In this document: piece by piece, positions 40,696 to 47,514 of the stretch | Numbering within the stretch: the stretch's first letter is position 1 | Layout of the letters: every line of letters begins with the position of its first letter | From: Acinetobacter sp. Marseille-Q1618 | GTDB lineage: Bacteria > Pseudomonadota > Gammaproteobacteria > Pseudomonadales > Moraxellaceae | Direction: 5' to 3' | DNA: 64,000 nucleotides | Assembly: GCF_902809855.1 (NCBI RefSeq) | Contig: NZ_CADDWJ010000001.1 | Coordinates: 806,001 to 870,000 of the forward strand | The notes under the pieces: generated by a model | Seen by the model: the letters and a program-made list of their open reading frames with translations, nothing else | What the model was told of the DNA's origin: nothing | Database searches by the model: none | Made by a program: the position numbers and the translations under genes

Positions 40696-40888
40696 GTAGC
40701 TTAAATGATGAATATAAAAGATTTATTATACGCTGTGTGAAAAAGATTAGGTGATTTACAATATTAAAAAGCGCAACTTAAAAGGAATATTTTATTGGTA
40801 TAATTTTTGGGTAATTAATTTAAAATTATAGTTATTTTAGAATGAAAATAGATCAAATACGCACTTTTAGCACAGCATACACAACAAA

Positions 40889-40925
40889 AAAACTTGTGCT
40901 GAAAAACATTATTTCAGCATAAGTT
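40889..40925 (-). terminator. Intrinsic terminator past the 3' gene remnant
   Basis: Arms around TGCTGAAA and TTTCAGCA extend to AACTT/AAGTT with one mismatch. On the minus strand a run of seven T follows. It lies just downstream of the 30-codon remnant ending at 40940, as if the gene's own terminator had been kept. Confidence 0.75.
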
Positions 40926-40939
40926 ATTGATTTTATTAT

Positions 40940-41032
40940 TTATTTACAACCACAGAAGCTTCAGTAGTAATGTTTACAGTGATTTTATCACCAACATTTG
41001 GCATGTTAATTAACTCATTAAAATTCAGTTAT
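40940..41032 (-). pseudogene. 3' remnant of a protein gene, possibly YceI-like
   Basis: A 30-codon minus-strand frame ends at a TAA at 40940-40942. It encodes NELINMPNVGDKITVNITTE near its end, with in-frame stops just upstream. The amphipathic terminal strand resembles the C-terminus of YceI-like lipid-binding proteins; that resemblance is from memory and weak. Together with its terminator, this looks like the 3' end of a gene cut by an insertion whose edge lies near 41.03-41.06 kb. Confidence 0.35.
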
Positions 41033-41096
41033 TTAAATTTATTTGGCGAATTTTTGGCGTAATATTAACTTTATCCACAGTTATAAATAGCAGAAA

Positions 41097-41123
41097 ACCG
41101 ACTTAGATTGCTTCTAAATCGGT
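41097..41123 (-). terminator. Hairpin closing the toxin array
   Basis: An 11-position stem with one mismatch (ACCGA-C-TTAGA against TCTAA-A-TCGGT). It is followed on the minus strand by TTTTC. It could terminate readthrough from the last immunity-like gene. Confidence 0.5.
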
Positions 41124-41351
41124 CTGATATTTCAATAAATATAGCATAGATTTTTATTCAAATAATATAACTATCTTTTAATTTCAATATGGCAAGTTTT
41201 ATTCACATTTCAGATGGATAATTTTTATGTACGTTTACATTCTGAGAGTAAAGAAGCTGAGCAAACTAAGGACACAGCCATTGTTGGGTGTTTTGTTAAA
41301 AAAATTTGAAAATGATGTTTATATTTTTAATTTGTTTTTGAGTTGTAATGA

Positions 41352-41379
41352 GTACCCCTACCTAGCAGGATCGGGGTAC
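41352..41379. repeat. Inter-cassette hairpin repeat, copy C
   Basis: Arms GTACCCC (41352-41358) and GGGGTAC (41373-41379), with inner CCT/AGG pairing around a 3-base loop. It lies past the 3' end of the immunity-like gene at 41448-42020, the same place as copies A and B relative to their genes. Confidence 0.75.
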
Positions 41380-41447
41380 AGATTTTGGATGATAATTTTA
41401 TTAAAGGTTAGTTCATTGAAATAATTTAATAGGTTTAGCTTTTACAG

Positions 41448-42020
41448 TTAATTTAAAAAAGGATACCAAAATTTAGCAAAGGTACTCTCATCATCTGCTG
41501 AAGGGGGTGATAAATCAATTTTTTTTGTTTCAGGATCACAACATAAGAACAATGCTATCGTTTTTAATTGGTTATGATTAAGTTCTTTTGATAAGATATT
41601 GATATAATAAGAATTTAAATCTAAAACATCATACCATCTTAAAATATTTGAAGATGAATTAGAATCAATATTGTTTAAAATAATCAAACACATAAATCCT
41701 GAAAGGTAATATATTAAATTATGGGTATTTAAATTAATAGTACCTCCAAAACTAAATGCATTGTAATACCATAGAGGAATTTCTGACCAACTTCCAAAAG
41801 GCTCAATATATTTATTTTCTACTATATTGCTTATTATAAAATGAGCAATATTTTCATTATAATATTTTCTTAATTCCACATATAGATCATCTTTAGAGTA
41901 CTCAGCAAAACTTTTTGAATATGTATCATAGAAATCAGATTCGGCTAAGGTAAAATCTTTAGTAAAATGAAAATTAGAAAAATTTTCGTAAATACTTGTT
42001 TTAATATCTAAAAAATTCAT
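41448..42020 (-). CDS. Immunity-like protein, third paralogue of the array family
   Basis: A 190-residue protein started at the ATG at 42020; an upstream frame would overlap the preceding gene. The segment LAESDFYDTYSKSF aligns with LLECDFYDTHRRYF and LFECAFYDAHYGYF of the other two large immunity-like genes, and the YYLSGFMCLIIL region is in the place of their FFLPAALYYFL. It is clearly a diverged paralogue. No cognate toxin tip lies directly upstream; a TPR-like gene intervenes. I infer an orphan immunity gene. Confidence 0.6.
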   Translation of the reverse strand: MNFLDIKTSIYENFSNFHFTKDFTLAESDFYDTYSKSFAEYSKDDLYVELRKYYNENIAHFIISNIVENKYIEPFGSWSEIPLWYYNAFSFGGTINLNTHNLIYYLSGFMCLIILNNIDSNSSSNILRWYDVLDLNSYYINILSKELNHNQLKTIALFLCCDPETKKIDLSPPSADDESTFAKFWYPFLN

Positions 42021-42033
42021 AAAACATTCTCTA

Positions 42034-42513
42034 TTATTTTTCTGGTGATGCATCTGGATTAGGTTGACTATCATTTTTAAAGGCTTGCTCACACTCTTTT
42101 TTTATTTTTTTTGCCTCATTTAAATAATAGTCTTTACGAATTTCCATTTCAGTCTTAGGATAATTATCACTAAGAGTAATTTCTATAATAGAATCACAAA
42201 TATCTATTGCAGAATGATACTTTTTAGACTCATAACAAAGAAACTTTGCATATAACAATAAAGAAATTAAAGATTTTTTTGTTAATGTTATTGAGGAATC
42301 GTATAGTTCGAAAGCTTGCTTTTCATCCCCTTTTAAATAAACTAATGAACCTAATCTCTGAAGTAACATCGATATTGTATCATCATCATCATAAATATTT
42401 TCTAAGCTTTTTTTTAAAAAAAATTCAGCCTGATCTAAATCACCAATAACGAAAAATTTCATATAATTTATATAGTTTTTATCCATTGATAATTTTTGCA
42501 TGTCCAACTCCAT
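42034..42513 (-). CDS. TPR-like immunity candidate for orphan tip CT3
   Basis: A 159-residue helical protein with at least two tetratricopeptide-like helix pairs (GDLDQAEFFLKKSLENIYD and KGDEKQAFELYDSSI). TPR proteins occur among immunity proteins of polymorphic toxins. It begins 9 bases after the CT3 orphan tip, which is the basis for pairing the two. It has no signal peptide, as expected for a cytoplasmic antidote. Its exact role is inference. Confidence 0.6.
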   Translation of the reverse strand: MELDMQKLSMDKNYINYMKFFVIGDLDQAEFFLKKSLENIYDDDDTISMLLQRLGSLVYLKGDEKQAFELYDSSITLTKKSLISLLLYAKFLCYESKKYHSAIDICDSIIEITLSDNYPKTEMEIRKDYYLNEAKKIKKECEQAFKNDSQPNPDASPEK

Positions 42514-42522
42514 AAATTCACA

Positions 42523-42741
42523 TTAAAGTCTAAAAGGTTGTCTTGGCGAATTTTTCATACATCTGCTTAACTCTTCATGAGCCCAAGAATGACAAGCTAT
42601 ATTATCTCTATTTTTATAATTGTTATCACACCATTTTGTATCGCTTACCCATTGCTGAATACAATAATTATTATTTGCATTCCTCTCCAACTCATCTTCA
42701 ATTGGTTTAGCTTTAGCCGCATCCTTTTCAGCTTCTGACAA
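42523..42741 (-). CDS. Orphan toxin tip CT3 with shared linker
   Basis: This 72-codon frame begins at a TTG inside the shared linker (SEAEKDAAKAKPIEDELERN). It continues into a 50-residue cysteine-rich tip (YCIQQWVSDTKWCDNNYK, then a CHSWAHEELSRCM segment). The same tip style occurs at the ends of Rhs effectors as I remember them. It has no ATG, ribosome site or secretion signal, so it is probably silent until recombined onto a full-length gene. Confidence 0.6.
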   Translation of the reverse strand: MSEAEKDAAKAKPIEDELERNANNNYCIQQWVSDTKWCDNNYKNRDNIACHSWAHEELSRCMKNSPRQPFRL

Positions 42742-42758
42742 AATATTAGTTGAAATGA

Positions 42759-42786
42759 GTACCCCGACCTAACAGGATCAGGGTAC
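42759..42786. repeat. Inter-cassette hairpin repeat, copy A
   Basis: Arms GTACCC (42759-42764) and GGGTAC (42781-42786), with inner pairing CCT/AGG. It is embedded in about 70 bases shared almost exactly with copy B, running from the linker start to the stop codon of the immunity-like gene on the right. Confidence 0.8.
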
Positions 42787-42804
42787 GGATTTTAGGAGGT
42801 ATTT

Positions 42805-43332
42805 TTAAGAGTCAGATATCCAAGAAACAAATCCCTTATAATGTTCTTTTACAAATTCAATAATAAACTTTTTTTGAGCATCATTAAAAACGTGTTGATC
42901 TGTTTCCCATTGAGAATTCAATCTAAAAACAAACCAATCCATATAAGCCTTATTTTCATCAGTTGATAGGAAATAATATAGTGCAGCAGGTAAAAAAAAT
43001 TTATAGCCTTCAGAACTTAAAAAACTACAGTTATATCCGAAATAATATAGATATTCATAACTGACATCTTTCCATGTATTGATGCCTTCTTGTGGTCTCG
43101 TGCGTGAACGAGCCGCCTCTAGTCCAGCTTGTAAATAAAATTCAGGCCAATCAAAACCCCATTTAATAAGTAAATCTTCTGCTGTCATTTCAACGGCAGA
43201 TAAGTAATTATCTTCAATTCGATCAAAATATCTACGATGAGTGTCATAAAAATCACATTCAAGTAAAGATCGATTTTCTCCTAATGGGAAAAGTGGAAAA
43301 GTTTCTTCAAGAAATTTTTTTGTAATCATCAT
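42805..43332 (-). CDS. Immunity-like protein for orphan tip CT1b
   Basis: A 175-residue acidic, cytoplasmic-looking protein. Its ATG overlaps the CT1b stop codon (TAATG), which couples it to that tip. It is closely related to the product at 44881-45411: LLECDFYDTHRRYF, DWPEFYLQAGLEAARSRTRP and KEHYKGFVSWIS are near-identical between them. A FFLPAALYYFL core suggests a DUF6714-like family, from memory only. The partner relation is inferred from position. Confidence 0.65.
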   Translation of the reverse strand: MMITKKFLEETFPLFPLGENRSLLECDFYDTHRRYFDRIEDNYLSAVEMTAEDLLIKWGFDWPEFYLQAGLEAARSRTRPQEGINTWKDVSYEYLYYFGYNCSFLSSEGYKFFLPAALYYFLSTDENKAYMDWFVFRLNSQWETDQHVFNDAQKKFIIEFVKEHYKGFVSWISDS

Positions 43333-43676
43333 TAATTCTCACATAAAATTAAGGCATTTTTTGCATCATTCAATGCTGTAATATGATTTTGATGACTAGG
43401 TGACCAACAAGCATTTTCCTGACTTCTCGCACGTATTAAATTCCTAAATAAAACAGCATTAGCCGCTTTAATTGCAGAATCTGTTAAATATTTACAGCTC
43501 TTGTTTCTTGTTGCTTCTTTAGCCTCCTGTGTTGCTCGAGTCATAGGTTTATTTAAAGCCTTATCACAAATCCAACAACTACCATTCTTAACAATACCAC
43601 TTGGAAATTTAGCATTTCTTTCCAGTTGGTCTGCAATCGCTTTTGCTTTTAACGCATCCTTTTCAGCCTCCGACAA
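43332..43676 (-). CDS. Orphan toxin tip CT1b with shared linker
   Basis: This 114-codon frame opens at a TTG in the linker (SEAEKDALKAKAIADQLERN). Upstream, a further 15 or so codons (FAVAAAANNI) continue the homology to the full-length toxin before an in-frame stop, with no ATG. The tip has CWICDKALNKPM, then a variable tail after ARSQENACW ending in CEN. It resembles Cys-rich Rhs C-termini. It is nearly identical to CT1a except for its last 30 residues. Confidence 0.62.
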   Translation of the reverse strand: MSEAEKDALKAKAIADQLERNAKFPSGIVKNGSCWICDKALNKPMTRATQEAKEATRNKSCKYLTDSAIKAANAVLFRNLIRARSQENACWSPSHQNHITALNDAKNALILCEN

Positions 43677-43720
43677 TATATTATTCGCTGCTGCTGCAAC
43701 TGCAAATTTAAAAACAAAAT

Positions 43721-43748
43721 AATAAAAGCTGCTTTAACAACTTTTATT
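43721..43748 (-). terminator. Terminator after the CT2 immunity gene
   Basis: An AATAAAAG.../...CTTTTATT stem with imperfect inner pairing, then T-rich on the minus strand. The same hairpin lies at 45815-45842 after another immunity gene. Confidence 0.6.
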
Positions 43749-43916
43749 AAGTAGTCTATACAAATTAAACATGTAATAAATTTCCTATAATTCATACAAA
43801 ATAGGCAATACAAAGTTTTCATTACATGTTTACTTAAAGTGTATTACTTACTTATATGTCGTATTAAAATAAAAACTTGAGAATTATTTTTACTCTTTAA
43901 TTTTATATTTTCAACT

Positions 43917-44450
43917 TTATAAAAAGTTGTTTTCTTTTATAATTTTAGACTCAAAAAAACAACTAACACTATGATCTTTATCTATATTTTCTAAGATTTT
44001 CTCAAGCTCTTTGGTTGCCTCTAATTGATACAAATCTTCTCCTAACCTATTAATCTCACTACTATAGCCTGTAGTATCACCCCCTAACATACTTATATAA
44101 GTATCTTGATTTAGAGGGTTATGTTGTAATGCTAGTTTATCATTAATAGCATCTAAAAAATTAAAAGTATCTTTTAATGAAATCAACTTCAATTTAAATT
44201 TAACATAAATATAAATAGCTTGATCAAAGTAGATATTATCAATATTAAAATCGTAAATAATATTTTGCACTTCAATATTTGAAATACTACTAAAATCTAT
44301 ACTAATTAACCTAAAATAATACTCCTCACCCATTTCATTTTCAAACTCTTCGAGATTACTGTATAAAAATGATTCAAATTTTTTTAAGCATAAGTCATTA
44401 CACATAAAACTAGATAAATTAAATCTTATATTTAAATTTTTAATGAACAT
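43917..44450 (-). CDS. Immunity candidate for orphan tip CT2
   Basis: A 177-residue protein starting 13 bases after the CT2 tip. It is acidic and lacks a signal peptide or membrane helix. It shows no similarity that I can see to the other immunity-like genes here. The last residues are basic. The call rests on position: every tip in the array is followed directly by one such gene. Confidence 0.55.
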   Translation of the reverse strand: MFIKNLNIRFNLSSFMCNDLCLKKFESFLYSNLEEFENEMGEEYYFRLISIDFSSISNIEVQNIIYDFNIDNIYFDQAIYIYVKFKLKLISLKDTFNFLDAINDKLALQHNPLNQDTYISMLGGDTTGYSSEINRLGEDLYQLEATKELEKILENIDKDHSVSCFFESKIIKENNFL

Positions 44451-44463
44451 AGAATAATCCTAA

Positions 44464-44817
44464 TCAGCGTTTTTTAAATTTCAATTCAACATTTTTATAA
44501 CTAGATAAACTATGAAAATAGTGTATGACCTTTTGTTTACCATTAGAACATGTTTTTTTATGTTCTTTTTTAATCCAAGGACCCATTCCATAATGAGCAA
44601 TTAATCTAGGTTCATCTCCTATTTTTGCATCATGCATAATTTGATATCCAGCGCCAGCTTTTGCTTCTGCCAATACTAATTGTTCACAGAGATCTTTTGG
44701 CTCTTCATCACATATTGCAGGCTTAGATACATTATTTTCAGCACGACACGCAGCATTCTTCTCCAACTCATCTTCAATCGGTTTAGCTTTAGCCGCATCC
44801 TTTTCAGCTTCTGACAA
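44464..44817 (-). CDS. Orphan toxin tip CT2 with shared linker
   Basis: A 117-codon frame from a TTG in the linker (SEAEKDAAKAKPIEDELEKN). The 95-residue tip ends KKVIHYFHSLSS-like: QKVIHYFHSLSSYKNVELKFKKR spans its last part, with H33-type residues in MHDAKIGDEPRLIAHYG. A terminal basic strand after a His-Tyr pair suggests a nuclease of the BECR/EndoU-like type, but this is a guess. There is no ATG or secretion signal. Confidence 0.6.
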   Translation of the reverse strand: MSEAEKDAAKAKPIEDELEKNAACRAENNVSKPAICDEEPKDLCEQLVLAEAKAGAGYQIMHDAKIGDEPRLIAHYGMGPWIKKEHKKTCSNGKQKVIHYFHSLSSYKNVELKFKKR

Positions 44818-44834
44818 AATATTAGTTGAAATGA

Positions 44835-44862
44835 GTACCCCGACCTAACAGGATCAGGGTAC
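44835..44862. repeat. Inter-cassette hairpin repeat, copy B
   Basis: Arms GTACCC (44835-44840) and GGGTAC (44857-44862). The sequence and flanks equal copy A almost base for base, from the linker to the stop codon of the immunity-like gene on the right. Confidence 0.8.
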
Positions 44863-44880
44863 GAATTTTAGGAGGTATTT

Positions 44881-45411
44881 TTAAGATTCAGATATCCAAG
44901 AAACAAATCCCTTATAATGTTCTTTTACAAATTCAATAATAAATTTTTTTTGGTCATCATTAAAAACATGCTGATCCTTTTCGCATTGCGATTCTAATCT
45001 AAAAATAAACCTGTCCATATAAGCTTTATTTTGATTAGTGGTTAGAAAGTGGTAAATGGCAGCAGGTAAAAAGAATTTAAATCCATCAGAACTTAAATAA
45101 CTACAATCTCCACCAAAATAATATAAATACTCATAATTTACATCTTTCCATGTTTTAATTCCCTCATTTGGTCTACTACGTGAACGAACTGCTTCTAGTC
45201 CAACTTGCATGTAAAATTCAGGCCAATCAAAACCATATTCAAGAATTAAACCTTCTGCTGATGTTTCTATTGCAGACAAGTAAGTATCATCAATTTGGTC
45301 AAAATATCCATAATGAGCATCGTAAAAAGCGCATTCAAATAAAGTACGAGTATTACCCAATTGTAAAGGCGGAAAAATTTGCTCTATGGATTTCTCTATG
45401 TTTGTATTCAT
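44881..45411 (-). CDS. Immunity-like protein for orphan tip CT1a
   Basis: A 176-residue protein started at the ATG at 45411, next to the CT1a stop. It is a close paralogue of the 42805-43332 product, differing mainly in the first 20 residues and in scattered surface positions. DWPEFYMQVGLEAVRSRSRP and FFLPAAIYHFL are conserved. The changes between paralogues parallel the changed C-termini of their tips, as expected if each antidote fits its own toxin. Confidence 0.65.
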   Translation of the reverse strand: MNTNIEKSIEQIFPPLQLGNTRTLFECAFYDAHYGYFDQIDDTYLSAIETSAEGLILEYGFDWPEFYMQVGLEAVRSRSRPNEGIKTWKDVNYEYLYYFGGDCSYLSSDGFKFFLPAAIYHFLTTNQNKAYMDRFIFRLESQCEKDQHVFNDDQKKFIIEFVKEHYKGFVSWISES

Positions 45412-45413
45412 AA

Positions 45414-45758
45414 TCAATTTTCACAATGACTTAAAGCAATTTTATCTTCAGCAAGCCGTGAAATATGATTCGGATCTGGTAGTGACCAACAAGCATTTTC
45501 CTGACTTCTTGCACTTATTAAATTCCTAAATAAAACAGCATTAGCCGCTTTAATTGCAGAATCTGTTAAATATTTACAGCTCTTGTTTCTTGTTGCTTCT
45601 TTAGCCTCCTGTGTTGCTCGAGTCATAGGTTTATTTAAAGCCTTATCACAAATCCAACAACTACCATTCTTAACAATACCACTTGGACATTTAGTATTTC
45701 TTTCCAGTTGGTCTGCAATCGCTTTTGCTTTTAACGCATCCTTTTCAGCCTCCGACAA
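45414..45758 (-). pseudogene. Orphan toxin tip CT1a, linker frameshifted
   Basis: A 114-codon frame from a TTG in the linker, almost the same as CT1b up to ARSQENACW, then divergent to the end (CEN). Upstream homology to the full-length gene (FAVLAAAN) continues but is out of frame: two bases are missing where CT1b and the full-length gene read AANNI. It therefore cannot be expressed as a simple extension. It may act as a silent donor for recombination. Confidence 0.6.
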
Positions 45759-45814
45759 TATAATTCGCTGCAGCTAAAACTGCAAATGAGGGTATGGAAT
45801 ACTAAAAAGAAAAT

Positions 45815-45842
45815 AATAAAAGCTGCTTTTGCAACTTTTATT
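45815..45842 (-). terminator. Terminator of the full-length toxin/immunity operon
   Basis: Arms AATAAAAGCTGC (45815-45826) and GCAACTTTTATT (45831-45842), one mismatch, 4-base loop. The minus-strand continuation is T-rich. It lies 12 bases past the immunity gene stop, so the orphan cassettes beyond are outside this transcript. Confidence 0.7.
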
Positions 45843-45853
45843 ATTTAGAAAAT

Positions 45854-46372
45854 TTATTTTAATAATAATTTCTGAACCGCCTCATCTAGATATTGCATTT
45901 CAATATCATCAATAGTTTCAAAATTTTCAAGAGGTGTATCTTCACTACGTTCATTTCCATCAGCATCATATTCTATGCTGTTAATCAAAATATAATGCAG
46001 TTTCCCTTTGCCATCATAAGCAGAGCATTTTCGCTTGGAATAAATATCAGATGGGTTTAATGGTTCATTAATATAACGATGAATCAGGATAAACTCATTA
46101 TTAACAAGCTTATAATCTTCAAATATTATTAAATCATCATCAGAATCCCGAATAATTTTCCTGAAAGCCACCACTTTATAATCAGTACCTACAAGTATTG
46201 TAATTGTACTAATTTCATTTCTGGTAGAGTCCAAACACACTCTTTCCAAAAGAGGTACCCCATTTAGGGTTTGATATACTGTACGAAAATTAAATTGTAA
46301 CTCACTAGAAAATATAATTTTTTTTATAATTTCACCATTATAAGATAATTCACTAATTTTAACTTCAATCAT
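45854..46372 (-). CDS. Immunity candidate for the full-length toxin
   Basis: A 172-residue acidic protein beginning four bases after the toxin stop. It is mostly beta-strand by eye (DYKVVAFRKIIRDSDDDLIIFEDYK), with no signal peptide. Its likely role is to bind the toxin tip in the producer's cytoplasm. I recognise no Pfam family. The tight coupling to the toxin gene and the terminator behind it define a two-gene operon. Confidence 0.65.
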   Translation of the reverse strand: MIEVKISELSYNGEIIKKIIFSSELQFNFRTVYQTLNGVPLLERVCLDSTRNEISTITILVGTDYKVVAFRKIIRDSDDDLIIFEDYKLVNNEFILIHRYINEPLNPSDIYSKRKCSAYDGKGKLHYILINSIEYDADGNERSEDTPLENFETIDDIEMQYLDEAVQKLLLK

Positions 46373-46376
46373 TTAT

Positions 46377-47414
46377 TTATCCTATGGAGTCTTCACCAGG
46401 TTTTGGTGGTGGATCTTTCTTAACCCATCTTTGAGCATTTGGTGTTGCAGGGCATCCATCATTAGAGGCTTTTTTAATTAATATACTAAGATCCACTTGA
46501 GCAATTCTATACTGTGTAATATGCCCAGCCCAAGAACCTTTGTTTTTGCCATTTAATATTAAGGGATTCGCTTCATCTGGATATTTATTATATTGATCAA
46601 ATCTATCAGCGTACATATCATCATATCTCTGTTTCACATAAGCCGCCTGACTATCCATATTTATATTATGCTTATTGCACTTAGGATCTTTATTCCTCTC
46701 TAACTCATCTTCAATCGGTTTAGCTTTAGCATCATCATTTTCAGCTTCCGATAAAATATTATTTGCTGCTGCTAAAACTGCAAATTGGGCATCAATATTA
46801 TTGTTTTGAGCATTTTCGATGACTTTTTGAGCAACGGTTTCGAGAGAGAGGGTCGCTGGTTTATAGTTAGGATTATAAGTTTTACTCCCCCATGATCCAC
46901 TTGATCTGTTCCCAGTAATAGGTCCTACAATTGTACCCATAAGGTAACAAGTTTCAAAAGCTGTATGATTGGGCTTACCAACATCGGGATTCCAAAAAAT
47001 TTGTCCCTGTTTACAGGCTTCTTCAAAAGAAGAAACGTACTTTTTTTGAGAGCCATAACTCGCTTCATACAAAAATTGATTGGCTGGATCGATTGGATTA
47101 GCTGGCTTTTGATATCTAATCTGATTATTCGCAGGATCAAGCACCCAATCTACGGCATCTAATAGCTGATCAACCGCATAAGACAAAGCAAATCCAGCAC
47201 CACCACTCCGTAATACTTTGGCAACCTGAGTCGCATTTGGTGTAATTAACACGGATGAAGTAACAGCACCTTTTGACCCATTAAACAACATAGATGCATT
47301 AATAGCTATTGGGTTGTTAGGGAAAAGCCATTGATTAAACGTATAGGCATTGGTCAATGTTGAATTGAGGATTAACAATAGGCTGATTAAAAAGACCATT
47401 ATTCTTTTGATCAT
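46377..47414 (-). CDS. Full-length secreted polymorphic toxin
   Basis: A 345-residue protein in three parts. A Sec signal peptide (about 1-23) and a carrier domain (about 24-205) come first; the carrier contains a hydrophobic helix and LLDAVDWVLDPANNQIRY. A linker, AANNILSEAENDDAKAKP with IEDELERN, lies at about 214-241. The 100-residue tip has QRYDDMYADRFDQYNKY and NKGSWAGHITQY, followed by a conserved cysteine; this style recurs at the ends of Rhs effectors as I recall. An AAAGAG ribosome site precedes the ATG. It is the only complete carrier in the array. The carrier is not MafB, CdiA or Rhs by eye. Confidence 0.7.
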   Translation of the reverse strand: MIKRIMVFLISLLLILNSTLTNAYTFNQWLFPNNPIAINASMLFNGSKGAVTSSVLITPNATQVAKVLRSGGAGFALSYAVDQLLDAVDWVLDPANNQIRYQKPANPIDPANQFLYEASYGSQKKYVSSFEEACKQGQIFWNPDVGKPNHTAFETCYLMGTIVGPITGNRSSGSWGSKTYNPNYKPATLSLETVAQKVIENAQNNNIDAQFAVLAAANNILSEAENDDAKAKPIEDELERNKDPKCNKHNINMDSQAAYVKQRYDDMYADRFDQYNKYPDEANPLILNGKNKGSWAGHITQYRIAQVDLSILIKKASNDGCPATPNAQRWVKKDPPPKPGEDSIG

Positions 47415-47488
47415 AGATTTAACTCTTTATGTGTTTGTTATTAATTTTTAAGTTAAACTAAATATAACATAAAGAATAATATAAAAAA

Positions 47489-47506
47489 GACCCTCCAATG
47501 AGGGTC
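47489..47506 (-). terminator. Terminator of the phage lysis operon
   Basis: A perfect seven-base-pair stem, GACCCTC (47489-47495) and GAGGGTC (47500-47506), with loop CAAT. On the minus strand it is followed by a T-run. It separates the lysin from the toxin gene, which must have its own promoter. Confidence 0.85.
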
Positions 47507-47514
47507 AAATGGTT

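Larger units (their letters stand above)
41033..41447. other. Edge region of the toxin array
   Basis: No credible gene is seen. It holds tandem TTTGGCG-like motifs (41043-41060), a single TTATCCACA DnaA-box match near 41071, a hairpin at 41097-41123 and a copy of the inter-cassette hairpin at 41352-41379. A 65-codon frame at 41227-41424 crosses the hairpin repeat and is not supported. Confidence 0.4.

Noticed and set aside
41071..41079. Replication origin from a TTATCCACA match
   Set aside because: A single DnaA box, with no cluster, iterons or rep gene.
41227..41424. 65-codon open frame at the array edge
   Set aside because: It runs across the inter-cassette hairpin repeat and reads against all neighbouring genes.
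42759..42786. Inter-cassette hairpins as integron attC sites
   Set aside because: Each contains a single GTTRRRY match at the hairpin tip, not the paired outer R'' and R' boxes, and no integron integrase is in the window.
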